From NCBI GenBank assembly GCA_019914995.1, contig CM034133.1, forward strand, positions 8,450,495-8,514,494: a stretch of 64,000 nucleotides of DNA. Reading direction: 5' to 3'. Positions 50,073 through 61,451 of the stretch are shown here, in pieces (positions within the stretch are counted from its first letter, which is position 1; each line of letters starts with the position of its first letter). The position numbers and the translations under genes were made by a program. A model generated the notes under the pieces. The model did no database searches. It had not been told where the DNA came from and saw only the letters and a list, made by a program, of their open reading frames with translations. This DNA comes from Acanthochlamys bracteata (Eukaryota > Streptophyta > Magnoliopsida > Pandanales > Velloziaceae).

Positions 50073-50411
50073 AGTTAGTTTCCAATTTTCTACTCCGCCG
50101 CCGGCGACGACAAGCGGGTATTCCAAATACCGTTCTATTAGCTTTATATAACTTTGTGTCTAGTTCAGTGAGGAGGGGTTATTTGATTAAACAGAACACG
50201 TCCAACTCAAATTTATTATTTTCAGATCACCTTTTTAACTTTAATTATTTTTTAGTATAAAAAAATGAGATATCTTTCGCTCAGATATGCTTAATCCTAA
50301 TCCCTAACATTTCTTTATTGAAATCTTTTCTTGCATAACTGTTTTCCCGTCTTTCCTACTACATAATAGTTACTATATTTGTAATTCTTTCGTAATTTTC
50401 ACAGTGAATTC
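50073..50411. other. ET promoter region
   Basis: Upstream flank of ET. A ccgccgccggcgacgac stretch lies just before the start codon in the presumed leader. No other feature was seen. Confidence 0.35.
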
Positions 50412-51295
50412 ACTTGCGCTAGGGGTGACAATTTAAGTTCGTGGATCAATTTTGGATCTATTTTTAATAATCGGATTAAATTCGTTCATTCATAATCCAA
50501 TCTATTAATTTATGCAGATCAAAATTGTCTAATCTTAAGTTAACCTATTAATAATCGGGTCAAATTCGATATCGACTTATTTAATAATTAAAATTATTAA
50601 TTATTAATTTTACATTTTTAAAATTTAGTAAAATTATAAGATCAGTTATGATGAAAGTGCACGTTATTTTTAATGACGAGATATAGTAAATGCCCGTCAA
50701 AATGTGTATTTTTTAGTATTTTCATCGGTCCTTAAAATATCCAAAAAAAATTTAATTTAATTTTTATTTTTTAAAAATATGTGGTGACAGTTGAAATTTT
50801 ATGATTATAAATATATACTAATAATTTCGATGAAAATTTTAATAAACATAGCTATCTAACAAAATTTTGTTAAAAATTTTTATACGAAATTCAAATTCGT
50901 CATTACAGAAACACCTACATAGTAATATTTTCAATAATATTATAATTCTCATCTTACACTATTTTACTAAGATATTAAAATAACGATTAATTATAAATAC
51001 CATATAATTTAATAATTTATAAATTACTATTATAAATTATTTTCATTGTCAATATTTTAATATACGGAAAGAAAAAATTAAATATTATTCTTTCAAGATA
51101 TGATAATTCGGATTGGTGGGTCAAATTCGAGTTAATCCGTATCGACCCATTTAATAATTGGGTCAAATTTGTTCAATTCTAACTCAACTCATATATTTAT
51201 ACTGGTCAAATTTTCTAATCCTAACCCTGATTAAATGGGTCACTTTCGGATCGCATTTTTGGGTTCGGTCATATATTACCACCCCTAACTTGCGC
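50412..51295. mobile_element. Non-autonomous hAT-type element with perfect 8-bp target duplication
   Basis: The element (50420-51287, 868 bp) starts TAGGGGTG and ends CACCCCTA. It is flanked by identical acttgcgc octamers (50412-50419 and 51288-51295). Diverged subterminal inverted sequences carry ggatcNNaNttttgg and gggtcaaattcga / gacccatttaataatt-type strings. An 8-bp duplication with a TA-G...C-TA terminus is diagnostic of hAT. The centre is AT-rich with no transposase frame. Confidence 0.9.
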
Positions 51296-52301
51296 CAGGA
51301 AGTCTCTAATCGCGTCATCAAAATTTTTTCACCGGCTTGATCACATCTACTTTCAAGCAAAGTTCATTCTTATCGTTTTTCATTTTGAAAGAAACAGTAA
51401 TTGCTACAAAAAGTACATTGAGTTAAACGCTATTATGTAATATATTTTTCTCTATATCCATCATGTTGTTTGATTTACCATATCGTTTACATTAGCAAGG
51501 GTCGCAGTGTCGCACAAGTCTTACATTTAAGGTTGCACAAAAAAGTTACACAATTTGTCACACATACGGTGTTGCGCACACACGATTGCACATGTGCTCT
51601 CATTAAGTTGCACATAGAATTGGTTGACATTATTTTGAGTATCATTTATTTATTTATGAGGTTAGTAGAATATATGAGTTTTTTATTTTCAAATTAACCT
51701 TATTTAGATTCGATACATGTGAAATTTGTAAGCACAAACAATAACTGAAGAGATTTTCTTCATAAAAAAATACGAAGAATTTAGAATTGAAAGTTAAGCA
51801 TCACTAAGATAACATTAGTTAGCCAAACTTGAAGTTTTATTACTGAAGATTCAATGAGAAATGTTGAAAAAATACAACCACCGAAAGAAGTAATATTGAG
51901 AATGATTTGTCTGCGATTATTAAAAAGTACTTGTCCGTAAATCATATTCAATATTATTTTTTTTAGTTACCATGCGTTTTCGGACTTTATGATTGAATCT
52001 TTTCATTAAAAGCTTAAGTATAACTAGTTTAATCTTGAGAAGACATACGTTACTTCAATTTTGAGAGGAAGGAAGGCCTCGAAGTAGTTGAGCTTGAAGG
52101 TTAACCTATATGTAAAAACGTCTATATTGTAGCATTTAGAAGACGTATGGGATGGTTGGTTAAAAACATCATATTTTCGACTTATCCTTACTAGATTAGA
52201 GTTTTTTACGTAGTTCATACTTAATACTCCTTTCTATTATTAGCGATCAAGTATCACTATAGTGAATTGAAACTTTTTTATGCTGAAATAGTTAGACCAA
52301 T
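51296..52301. other. Gene-free DNA, start of TGCG-rich repeat zone
   Basis: No coding gene was seen. At 51490-51640 the sequence is crowded with cgcacaag, ggttgcacaa, gttgcgcacacacgattgcac and agttgcacat strings that recur in scattered form at 53590-53640, 54420-54460, 54880-54935 and 55870-56030. Confidence 0.45.
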
Positions 52302-53049
52302 GTTGTTAGGATCGAGATTTTATGTAAGATCGTTTCGCTTGTATAGGATCGTAAAATCAGAATTTTATGTAAAATCATAAGATCTTACTTATTGATAATT
52401 TTTTATAAAATTATTTACTATTTCTAAAAACTTAGATAGTATTTATTAAAATTCCTAAAAATTAAAAATATAATTTTTTTTATATTTTACTTTAATGTAA
52501 TAAATTAATAATGTTCATATTTGTGGTTCAGATAATTATATCATTAACAATGTTTTATATTCATTTAGCTTATTATCATAATATTTTTACAGATTATGTC
52601 ATTATTTTATAAATGTACACTTATATAGGTATACCATATTTAAAAAATCTAATTTTTTATGTAATCAATTAATTAAACGTCAAGCAATCGTATTTTATTG
52701 CCTAAAAATAAAGAGAAAAATATAATCCAAAATACCACCATATAGAAAATATTTTGCTCCTATAATAAACTTCTTATAGAATAAATCAAACATAACTACA
52801 CCCGCTACAAGCGAATGATTGATCTTTTTTAGCTATTCCAACTTCACTCAAAATCCTCAATATGAAAATTTTTTATAAGATGAAATCTTAAGATCACAAG
52901 TAAAATCGATATCTTAAAGATTTTATGATTAAAATCGGGATATTACAGATCAGAAGTAAGATGGAGATCTTGTATCGAGTATGATCGTTTTGTTGATGTA
53001 AAAGTGTAAAATCGTAAAATTTTAAAATTTAAATTAGAATTTTAACAAC
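52302..53049 (-). repeat. Copy 2 of the 748-bp dispersed repeat, inverted
   Basis: Reverse complement of 11215-11963 with almost the same length and collinear landmarks. Terminal strings are gttgttaggatc and ttttaacaac, giving a 7-bp inverted end gttgtta. Flanks (accaat / catgag) show no duplication. It could be a solo LTR or a DNA transposon; no coding capacity. Confidence 0.75.
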
Positions 53050-54164
53050 CATGAGACTTAAAATTTTTATTACTAACAAAAAATCTATCACAATGCATGG
53101 AAGCTTTGTTAGTAATAAAAGCTTCAACTCTGGTTGATTCAGTATTGAAAACTTTCAAACTATCAATCGTGAAATGGTGTATTGAACATGAACTGACTGG
53201 GAGGCCCTGATGTAATGGGAACTCATTAAAAAGAGAAAATTTCTAACCAACCATTACATCTATCTTCTAACTATCGTAAGAATGACGTATTTTACTAATC
53301 GGTTAGCATTCAACTGTAAATATTTTGGGGCATTCTTTCTTTATCAAAACTGAATTAGTAACTTGACAATTTCGAATTGTTGAGGATTCTTTAGTATTTA
53401 TGAACATTTGTGTAAATTTATGTATAATACAGTTACTATTTATGAACATTATAAACAAATTTATATAAATGATATGTTTTCAAAAACTTGTGTTTCATTT
53501 TAAGCTTTGTTTGAAAAATAATTCTAATCATTGTTAATGTCCTAGTCTTTTAGTATTTTCAATTTGTAACTGCATTTTGATGCAGAACCATTATGTGAGA
53601 CATTATGCGACATATGTTTGTTCCTGTTGCGATCATATAAATTTTGATATATCTTATAATTTTGATTTTGAAATTAAAAATATTCGTATATATGGTGTGT
53701 AAATGCATCTAGTGATTTCTACAACCTTTTGCTACTCGTGCTTATCTCCTATGCAATCATGTATTCTTCAAAGACTTAGCCGATGAAATCTCCAACAGTT
53801 ATAGCCAGATCAAATCCCTTATTAGGATGTAATATGTAGATATATACAGATCAAATCTCTTATGGTTAAGGTTTATTTTTTTCAAATAAAATATTTTATA
53901 GTTATGGTAAAATCATAATTATAGCATTCTAAATATAGGTTATGAGGAATTAATCCTACAGTTTGATCGTCACAATAGTCTACTTGAAAGTGCGATAACT
54001 ATGAGAAATAATGTTTCATATTAGTATGTGGCATTATAAATAAAATACATTTTGACCAACGTCAATATCTAGCAAAAATGTCTTTTTATTCTTCTATTAT
54101 CAATTCAGACGATTGTCAACGCTGGTGAATGTTTGAGTCAATTACTAAAAACATCAGTTGAAAA
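53050..54164. other. Gene-free DNA, part of the TGCG repeat zone
   Basis: No gene was seen. 53588-53720 (accattatgtgagaca, gttgcgatcatataaatttt, atatcttataattttga) reappears in diverged form at 54435-54540, about 850 bp further on. Confidence 0.4.
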
Positions 54165-54375
54165 AGAGTTTGTTCTTCTAAGAGTTACCGTAGCTCATGA
54201 AATTCTTTTAGATCTCTTACTTAAATGACACCAGTTATTGACTAAAAGAGCACTTTTAAAAAGAGATCTTTTTAAATAACCTTACAGTGTTTTTTTAACC
54301 AGCAATTAGTGTCACTCATATATAAGATCGAAAAAATTTTATGAGCTGTTGCAACTCAAAGAAAACAAACCTCTA
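54165..54375. repeat. Foldback repeat, about 210 bp
   Basis: The left arm from agagtttgttcttctaagag and the reverse complement of the right arm from agaggtttgttttctttgag align imperfectly over about 95 bp, including gctcat(g/a)aaatt, gatct(c/t), and gacac(c/t)a(g/a)tt. The structure resembles an old MITE. It lies between two copies of the accattatgtgagac repeat. Confidence 0.6.
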
Positions 54376-56030
54376 TAAATGATGTGTGATCTGCTATAAT
54401 GAGTGATTCGTGCGCTCTTTATTATAGTGCGACTCTTGCGACCATTATGTGAGACTTTTTTCTAAATTTTGATATATCTTATAAACTTTGACTTTGTAAT
54501 TATAAATATTGATATATTAGATGTCTTGAACACATCAAGTGATCCTTTAAAAATGAGAACGGAGCTTCCTTATAAAAAAAAAATTTTAAGTACAAGTATT
54601 TATTCTCATAATTTGTCATTTGTTCGATCGTGTGCATTCATATATTGTCATTAAGTGACCCTATATTGATTAGATGAGACCACGTTCAAATTTTCAAGTT
54701 CGGTAAGAAAAGCTTCTAAATTGCTTGTTCAAGTAGAGAGCACTACATCTCCCTAAATGCACAAATAAAAATCTTTACATTACAAATTTAAATATATTAA
54801 GAAATAAAGAAATTAACACATTATAAATCAAATGATTGTTTGTTGATTACAAGTGATTATCTCATGATTGTCATTTGTGCAATCTTGCGTGACCTTGTGC
54901 CATTTTTGTACGACCTTGCGCAATCATTTGTAAGTTGTAACTCTATATTGACTATATTATGTATTTACATATTTCAAATCAAAAGATTTTTATTTGGGCT
55001 CTTTGCAATTTCGTAAGGTTCATACTTATCAATATGCCTGTTAGATCATACGCTTTACATATTTATAATGGTCAGAAACAAAATGATATTTGCATATTTA
55101 TAAATTTTTAAAAAAAGATAATATTTATATATTTATATAAAATTTTAAATCAAGTACCCTTTCTTGGCTCTTTGTGATATTGTGTAATCCATATTTATCA
55201 ATATGCAACATGATGCGCCAAGAACCACATGGTAATCATTTTTTCAATTACAGAATAATGCACATCCCTTGTGTTAAAAAGTCGGAAGACAAGTTCCATG
55301 TGGATCGGCTGGCCACATGAGAAAGCATCATCCACTAATGCGACTCCATTTATCAATGTGTGATTTTATAAGATCATGAACCATATAATAATCTTTTCTT
55401 GAAATGCAGGAGGATGTACATTTCTTGCTTTGCTAATGAAGTCTGAAAATGAGATTCATGTAGTGTGTGCTTCGGTTAGCCATATAGGAGAATATGTTCC
55501 ACCCATGCGACCTATACCGTGTGCAGAGATGTACTATCGAATGAGCCTCGCGATCATTATAACTTATCATTTTGGAGAGTTCATCCTCAACACCATGTAA
55601 TTCATACTTAATGTTGCTCTTGAACTATCGTGTGCACTTTTGGTGGCGTGTTATGAAACTCCTATTCATAAAAAAGAATACAATATTATCTTGCTGAAAA
55701 TTAGCATAGGATATAATGCCACTCACCAATGCAAATTTTTATTTTTGTCCCACAGATGATAACTACTCATAACTATTACACTTAATTCTATCTACTATCT
55801 CATAAATATCAAACAATAACGTATAACGAATATCAAATAACCCTATTTGATTCTAACAAATAGTTAAAGTAAGGTTGCACATAGTCGCACACGTAAATCT
55901 ATGTGATTCTTTGCGCATAGCTGTTCGTGCGACCCTATACAACTATGTGTGCTTATGACTTTGTGCTTCCTTTTTGACTTTGTGCAAAATGTGCAACCTG
56001 ATTAATCCGATTGTGTAACATTTGATTTTC
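54376..56030. repeat. TGCG-rich decayed repeat zone
   Basis: Contains gactcttgcgaccattatg, cttgcgtgaccttgtgcc, acgaccttgcgcaatc, atgcgactcc, atgcgacctat, tgttcgtgcgaccc and related strings. A diverged pair of about 70 bp with a period of about 166 bp lies at 55283 and 55449. No open frame was seen. The origin is unknown; it looks like an old tandem or transposon-derived array. Confidence 0.45.
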
Positions 56031-58620
56031 TTTTTATGTCAAATAAATTTCGAAATGTGTTCTTCTTCTTATCTCTATGTCAAACAAGATTACACTACCT
56101 TTAGTCGTCGGCCCTTAAGTTTTCATAAGGAGGCGTAAATAATGACAATGATATGGACACAAATAACAAAAGCATTAAAGACATCTCAACGTATTTCCTG
56201 AAGTCATTGTTAATGTCTGTCAAATAACTGTAATCAACTCCAATCTCAAGAACCGATGGGAGATCAAAATCCAACTAGTGAAAAGTTTTGAAAGTGGATT
56301 TCTATATGATTTGAGAAGGAATCTAAACAATTCTAAAAGATCTAGATTGAGGGTACTTCCGACTTCTAAGATAAAAAATAATAACCAAAAAATATTTCGA
56401 AAATAGACTACAAATAGAGAGAGAGCATAAATCTGTCTGCTTAAATAATAAATCTAGTGATGAGTATATCTACCAAGTTTAGACATCCTTTATAAAACGA
56501 ACAATCCGAATATGGCATGCCAACCAAATCCTGAATGTGTGGTAAAAAATTTATATGGATAGACAAATGAAGCTTTGATTTGATTGAGCTCAGCGGTGTA
56601 AGCTCCAATGGTAAAAATTTTATATAACAGAAATGGTGAAGATTTTAGAATGTACGTTCAGAAATTTAAGCTCCAACTCCCTCATTCTTAGATCAATCAT
56701 CCGTATTGCCACCGCAAGCGCTCACCTTTTGTGAAAAATATTCAGATAAAATTTTTATCCCCTTTTTTTTTGATTCATTTTCTTGTAAGTAAAGAGGTGA
56801 AATGAATAAGGAGAAGCTTAAGAGCGCTTAAAATGAACAATTTTTTTAAAATAAAAAATATTTTTAAAATATTTTTTAATTTAAAAAGATAATAAATATA
56901 AGTGAAAATAAAATTTTATGACATTAAAATTTTATGCACTTTTTGAAATTAAATTTTTTTTTATAAATGCTGTAAAAATAGTTTTTATGATACGGAAGGG
57001 GAGAAGCCTAAACTACACCTAAAGCATAGTTTGAGGTTAAAAAGATGAATTTCAAGCATGAATAAGCAAGAAATAATGAGGAATCTGGACGATGGAAGAC
57101 TGAACGTGGTAGGGCCAGCTTGTAGGAAGATTCCTAAGAAAAGAATCTTGTATAAAATCCACACACCTATAAAGAAAACTAGCTTATAGCTTATCCAAAT
57201 ATTTGTGAAGTATTTAAAATATTTTTTTTTAAATAAAAGAATATTATAAAATTTATTGAAAATGATTTTCTTTTTATTTCAAAAAATTATATTTTTCAAA
57301 ATTTAAAAATATATAGGTATATTATAAAAGACTTATTAAAAATATAAAATAAAATTTTTTTAAAAAGTATCCATTTAAGAAAGTGATACATGTACTATCT
57401 GTAAAAGCATCTTTAAAAAGCAACGCATGTAATATCTGCAAAAGCATCTTTATTAAAGGTGAGCATAAACGTGTGAAGAAGTAGCTTACAATAGAAGCAA
57501 GGGTTTTGCCTACAGATTATGGGATCATTTAGCAGTGTTTATAAAATAAAATTTTTTTTATATAAAAATATTTTTATTTTTTAAAAAATAATTTTTATTT
57601 TTATTTCTTAAAAAATAATAAATATATAATAAAATTTATTTAATTATATAGGAATTTTTTAAAATTTTTAATTAAAAAGCAAACCCAAATACACCTTATA
57701 ATATAAATATGCAAAAGAGTTGCATGTTTTAGAAAATTGGAGGCGATATCCAAAACACACTCGAACAACCATATCAAATAGAAGCATTTCTTTCAGGTGC
57801 TTATTAATTATTTATTATTATTATTTTTTAATAAAAGTTTTATAATATTTATATTTTAAAAAATAAATTTATTTTTAAAATAGTTTTTATTTAGAAAAAA
57901 ATTTCAAAAATAGTTCCAAGTATTTCCTCAAACAAATGAAGCACGTAAATTTTTGAGTTTTTTTTCAATTAAATAATTCTTGTTTTTAGCTTTGTTAAGT
58001 TTGTCTTAACTTTTCAAAATAAAACTTTTAACCTATTTTAGAATTAAATTGACGAAATATACTCCATTTAATTAGAATAGTCTTCCTAAACGAACGGTAT
58101 CAAATGTGGATATTTGTTTTCCGTAATTTTTAAAAGTACTTTCTAATTATTGTTTGTTTTAATTATTTATTTTTCTTATTTTTTAATAAACTTTTTTATA
58201 ATTTTATAACAAAATTTAAATTTAAAATATACATAAAGTCTACCTTATTTTCTTTTGTAAATAAAAAGATAAAAATTTATTTTTAAATATTTTTTTATAG
58301 AAAAGTTTCTGTGATAACTAATAGTACTATTTAATTATTTTATATTTCATATTTTTATCAAATTTTTTATATATTAGAAAAAAATTTAAACGTTAAAAAC
58401 CTATTTTAGTGTTTAATTTTTTTAATAAAAAAAGTAAAAACTATATTTCAAAAAATTTAATACATTTGTTACAGAAAATTTCTTCAAAAATATTATCAAA
58501 CATCTCCGCTTGTTTTTCCGCATCTCCAGCAGTAACTCATTCATTCTCACAACAAGATAACTTCATTATAACCAAACTCACCAACCGTCTCTTCCACCTT
58601 CAAATTAATTTTGACACTTA
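56031..58620. repeat. Gene-free DNA with AT-rich MITE blocks
   Basis: AT-rich blocks of the window-wide type lie at about 56820-57000, 57185-57375, 57525-57710 and 57825-57935. A diverged tandem pair of about 44 bp lies at 57388-57465 (catgtactatctgtaaaag and catgtaatatctgcaaaag). No gene was recognised. Confidence 0.5.
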
Positions 58621-58955
58621 GCATTAATTTTTTTAATGAGACTCCGGTACTCTTAAATTCTTATGACATTCAAATTCTAAACTTCTTCAATGCAAACCAT
58701 GAGCCTTAGTGGAACAACCCGTAGCCCATGTTTAATGCACCTGGCCTAAGTCCTCCTTCTCAATTCCATATCGTGACATTCAGCATTATTTCCACATGCA
58801 AGAAACTCCACATGCGAGAGAATTAGCGTTCAATCTGGAAAAGATGAAAACTTTCAATAATGTGTTTGTAGCGAAGCTGATCCAAAGGGAAGTGATCACA
58901 GAGAAGTCATCGATGATTTTGGCATTTCTTTGGCATTATGCTAACAACTGCAACG
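58621..58955. other. Gene-free DNA
   Basis: A short open frame at 58796-58996 has no family features that I recognise and is probably chance. Nothing else was seen. Confidence 0.35.
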
Positions 58956-59225
58956 ACCGAGTTCATTACGGTAGAGCATCAGCAGAGGCGCCGTGAGAAA
59001 TTGGACACTAGCACTCTATTGACCTGATGTTGGCAAATGTAATTCTCAATGCCATTTGCAACAGGTGATGCCCAGATAGAATTCAAAGGGGACGGAGTTC
59101 ACTTTGGTAGTCTGTAGAGCACCGGCAAAGGCACGGTGGAGGGATGGCGAAATCGATCGCACAGTACTTTGTTGACCTGATTCTCGGAAATATAATTCTA
59201 AAAGGAATTCGCTATCGATAATCAG
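58956..59225 (+). repeat. Diverged tandem duplication, about 136-bp period
   Basis: gagttcattacggtagagca at about 58960 matches gagttcactttggtagtctg at about 59096; both are followed by aaagg/agaggc-cgg/ccg strings and later by attgacctgat / gttgacctgat and aatgtaattct / aatataattct. Two copies are visible, and no coding function is evident. Confidence 0.65.
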
Positions 59226-59512
59226 AGAGAATACATTAATCCCACTCACTTTTAGAATGTGTTCATTATACAAAATCTATTTTCTTATTTTAACTCAAAT
59301 TTACTTTCTATAATGCTTCCGGGAAATTTATGTTTAGATTTTTTTTTTGTTTCGGCCCTTCTCCTCGAAAGCGGTCGTCAGTGCACGCTCTGCTGGCCTC
59401 TATATTTTATTTCTTTTCATTTCAATCGAACGAAAGGATATTCGGTATCCAGAATCCAGAACATACAAATAACATAATGAATCATCTATAGAACTCAACT
59501 ATAACACAATCT
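59226..59512. other. Distal upstream region of the dehydrogenase gene
   Basis: AT-rich sequence without recognisable elements except a short cggcccttctcctcg stretch. No gene was seen. Confidence 0.35.
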
Positions 59513-59588
59513 TACGTGGCGACTGTGCCACTGGCTAACGAACCACGTTGAGAGACACTGGCATGCAGACACGAGGTATAGCTACGTG
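59513..59588 (+). promoter_or_regulatory. ABRE/RY box cluster upstream of the dehydrogenase gene
   Basis: TACGTGGC (59513-59520) is a strong ABA-response element core. CATGCA within gcatgcag (59562-59567) is an RY seed element. TACGTG (59583-59588) is a second ACGT core, and ccacgtt lies between them. All sit 138-213 bp before the ATG. In seed genes ABI5-type bZIPs and ABI3/FUS3 B3 factors bind such boxes; their use here is inferred. Confidence 0.55.
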
Positions 59589-59617
59589 CTAACCCATCAA
59601 TCCCTTCCCATCAACAG

Positions 59618-59626
59618 TATAAATAA
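59618..59626 (+). promoter_or_regulatory. TATA box of the dehydrogenase gene
   Basis: tataaataa lies 108 bp before the start codon and about 30 bp below the ABRE/RY cluster. It predicts a transcription start near 59650 and a leader of about 75 nt. Confidence 0.6.
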
Positions 59627-59725
59627 ATTCTGCATCTCTTCTTCTTCTCCGATAACAGCAATCGGTAAAACAAGTTGCAGTGGCTTTGTTTCTCACAGTT
59701 CAGAGATTTTCATCTGTGCTAAACA

Positions 59726-60788
59726 ATGGCGTCAGACGGGCAGACGTTCCCTCCACAGAAACAAGACCAGCAGCCAGGGAAGGAGCACGTCATGGAGCCT
59801 ACGACGCAATCAGTCAGGCCGGATTACAAACCCGCCAACAAGCTTCACGTTAGTTCTTAAATTCTGTAGTTGTCTGATATATAGAAGTGTTAAAGTAAAA
59901 TTATATATATATTGAAGGTGTTTTGGTTAATCCAATACGCAGGGAAAGATTGCGTTGGTGACCGGTGGCGATTCTGGCATCGGCAGAGCTGTGTGCCATC
60001 ACTTTGTTCTGGAAGGCTCAACCGTGGCCTTCACCTACGTGGAAGGCCAAGAAGACAAGGACGCGAAAGACACGCTGCGGATTCTCCATGAAGCCACAAA
60101 GAAGAGCGGAGCAAAAGAGCCTATCGCTATTGCCGCTGATCTAGGATACGAAGATCAGTGCAAGAAAATCGTCGACGATGTCGTCAACAAATACGGTCGT
60201 ATCGATGTTCTTGTTAACGTCGCCGGAAAGCAGTACATGAGGAAAACTCTTGATGATATCAACGAGAAGAATTTAGACAGGGTTTTCCGAACTAACATAT
60301 ACTCTCAATTCTTTCTCTCCAAGTAAGCGAAACTTTTAGTTTAAATTCCACTTCGAAATTATATCCATGTGATTTCATGCTATAAATTCATACCGAAAAC
60401 TGAAAACAGGTACGCCGTGAAGCACATGAAAGAAGGTAGCAGTATTATCAATACCACATCGGTGAACGCTTACCAGGGCAACCCCATGCTTATCGACTAC
60501 ACTGCAACAAAAGGCGCAATCACTGCCTTCACTAGAGCTCTTGCTTTAATGCTTGTTCAGCAGGGCATTCGTGTCAACGGTGTGGCTCCAGGTCCGGTCT
60601 GGACTCCGCTGATCCCTGCATCTATGCCTGAAGAACAGTTACCGCAGTTCGGCAAAGAATGTCCTATGGAGAGGGCAGCTCAGCCGAGCGAGATTGCGCC
60701 GTCTTACGTCTTCTTAGCTTCCCAGGACTCCAGCTATTTCACCGGCCAGGTCCTTCACCCCAACGGTGGCGTTATCGTCAACGCCTGA
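59726..60788 (+). CDS. Short-chain dehydrogenase, glucose and ribitol dehydrogenase homologue
   Basis: NADP(H)-type SDR of the plant glucose/ribitol dehydrogenase homologue group (Arabidopsis At1g54870-like), abundant in seeds and linked to aldehyde reduction. Exons 59726-59848, 59943-60322, 60410-60788; 882 nt, 293 aa (Arabidopsis about 288). Seen: N-terminal QQPGKEHVMEP, the family's signature extension; cofactor motif TGGDSGIG (48-55); NVAG (133-136) in place of the classical NNAG; Asn159 in VFRTN; catalytic Ser185, Tyr198 and Lys202 (YTATKG); VAPGPVWTPLIP; ending GQVLHPNGGVIVNA. The promoter has a TATA box with ABRE and RY boxes, matching a seed/ABA gene. It is convergent with UVH3. The true substrate is not readable from sequence. 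Confidence 0.94.
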
Positions 60789-61451
60789 ACACTCCCTGCT
60801 CCAAACGTACTCCTACGGCTGTTTCTGTTCTGGGTTAGTAAATAACGTCCAGCTTCTAGAGAGCAGGATTACTCTTTGATGTACTTGGTATCTATATGTC
60901 TGGAGTCTGTACAAACTTATTAATGCGGACCTATGTGAGGCAAATGTTGTTCGGTGATGTTCACTGCTAGAGAATTTAAGTAATAATGTAGTCCGGAATT
61001 ATATTTTATTAGAAGTCTCCTTTTGCCTTACTGCAATGCAAGCTCTTTAAATGCATTCTTTGATGTTCAATCATATATCAGTTAAGGCGTGTTTCAAATA
61101 CCAACCAAAGATAAAAAAATTTTAAAAATAAAATAAAAATTAAATTCAGTATTTATGTTCGACTAATTTTTGAAAGTATATTAAAAATTAAAAAATATAA
61201 TTATATTAAAAACCATATAAATAAAAAATTGAAATTAAAATTTTATATAAAAAAATAAAATTTTAAATTTTTTGTGTAATTAAAATATATGAAATGTTCA
61301 AAATTTAAAATTTAATTTTGTAAGAGAAAGTGAAATTATGGATGTTTAAAGCACGTCTTTAACAAGTGCCAAAAAGAATACAGCAGCACAAATTAACACC
61401 AAGTAGAAATATGATCACTTGCTAGAATAAATAGGATGACCAGAAACCTCG
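60789..61451. other. Convergent 3' region of the dehydrogenase and UVH3
   Basis: Presumed 3' untranslated regions flank an AT-rich MITE-like block at about 61085-61345, bounded by aaggcgtgtttcaaa on the left and aaagcacgtcttt on the right. No gene was seen. Confidence 0.45.

Noticed and set aside
50073..50126. Longer N-terminus for the ET protein beginning MEYPLVV
   Set aside because: The codon at 50126 is TTG, not ATG; the first real ATG in frame is at 50072.
51470..51697. Open frame encoding a 75-residue peptide
   Set aside because: It overlaps the TGCG repeat zone and its composition follows the repeat words.
51480..56030. CRISPR-like array
   Set aside because: Repeats are diverged, irregularly spaced and in a plant nuclear context; there is no constant repeat-spacer pattern and no cas genes.
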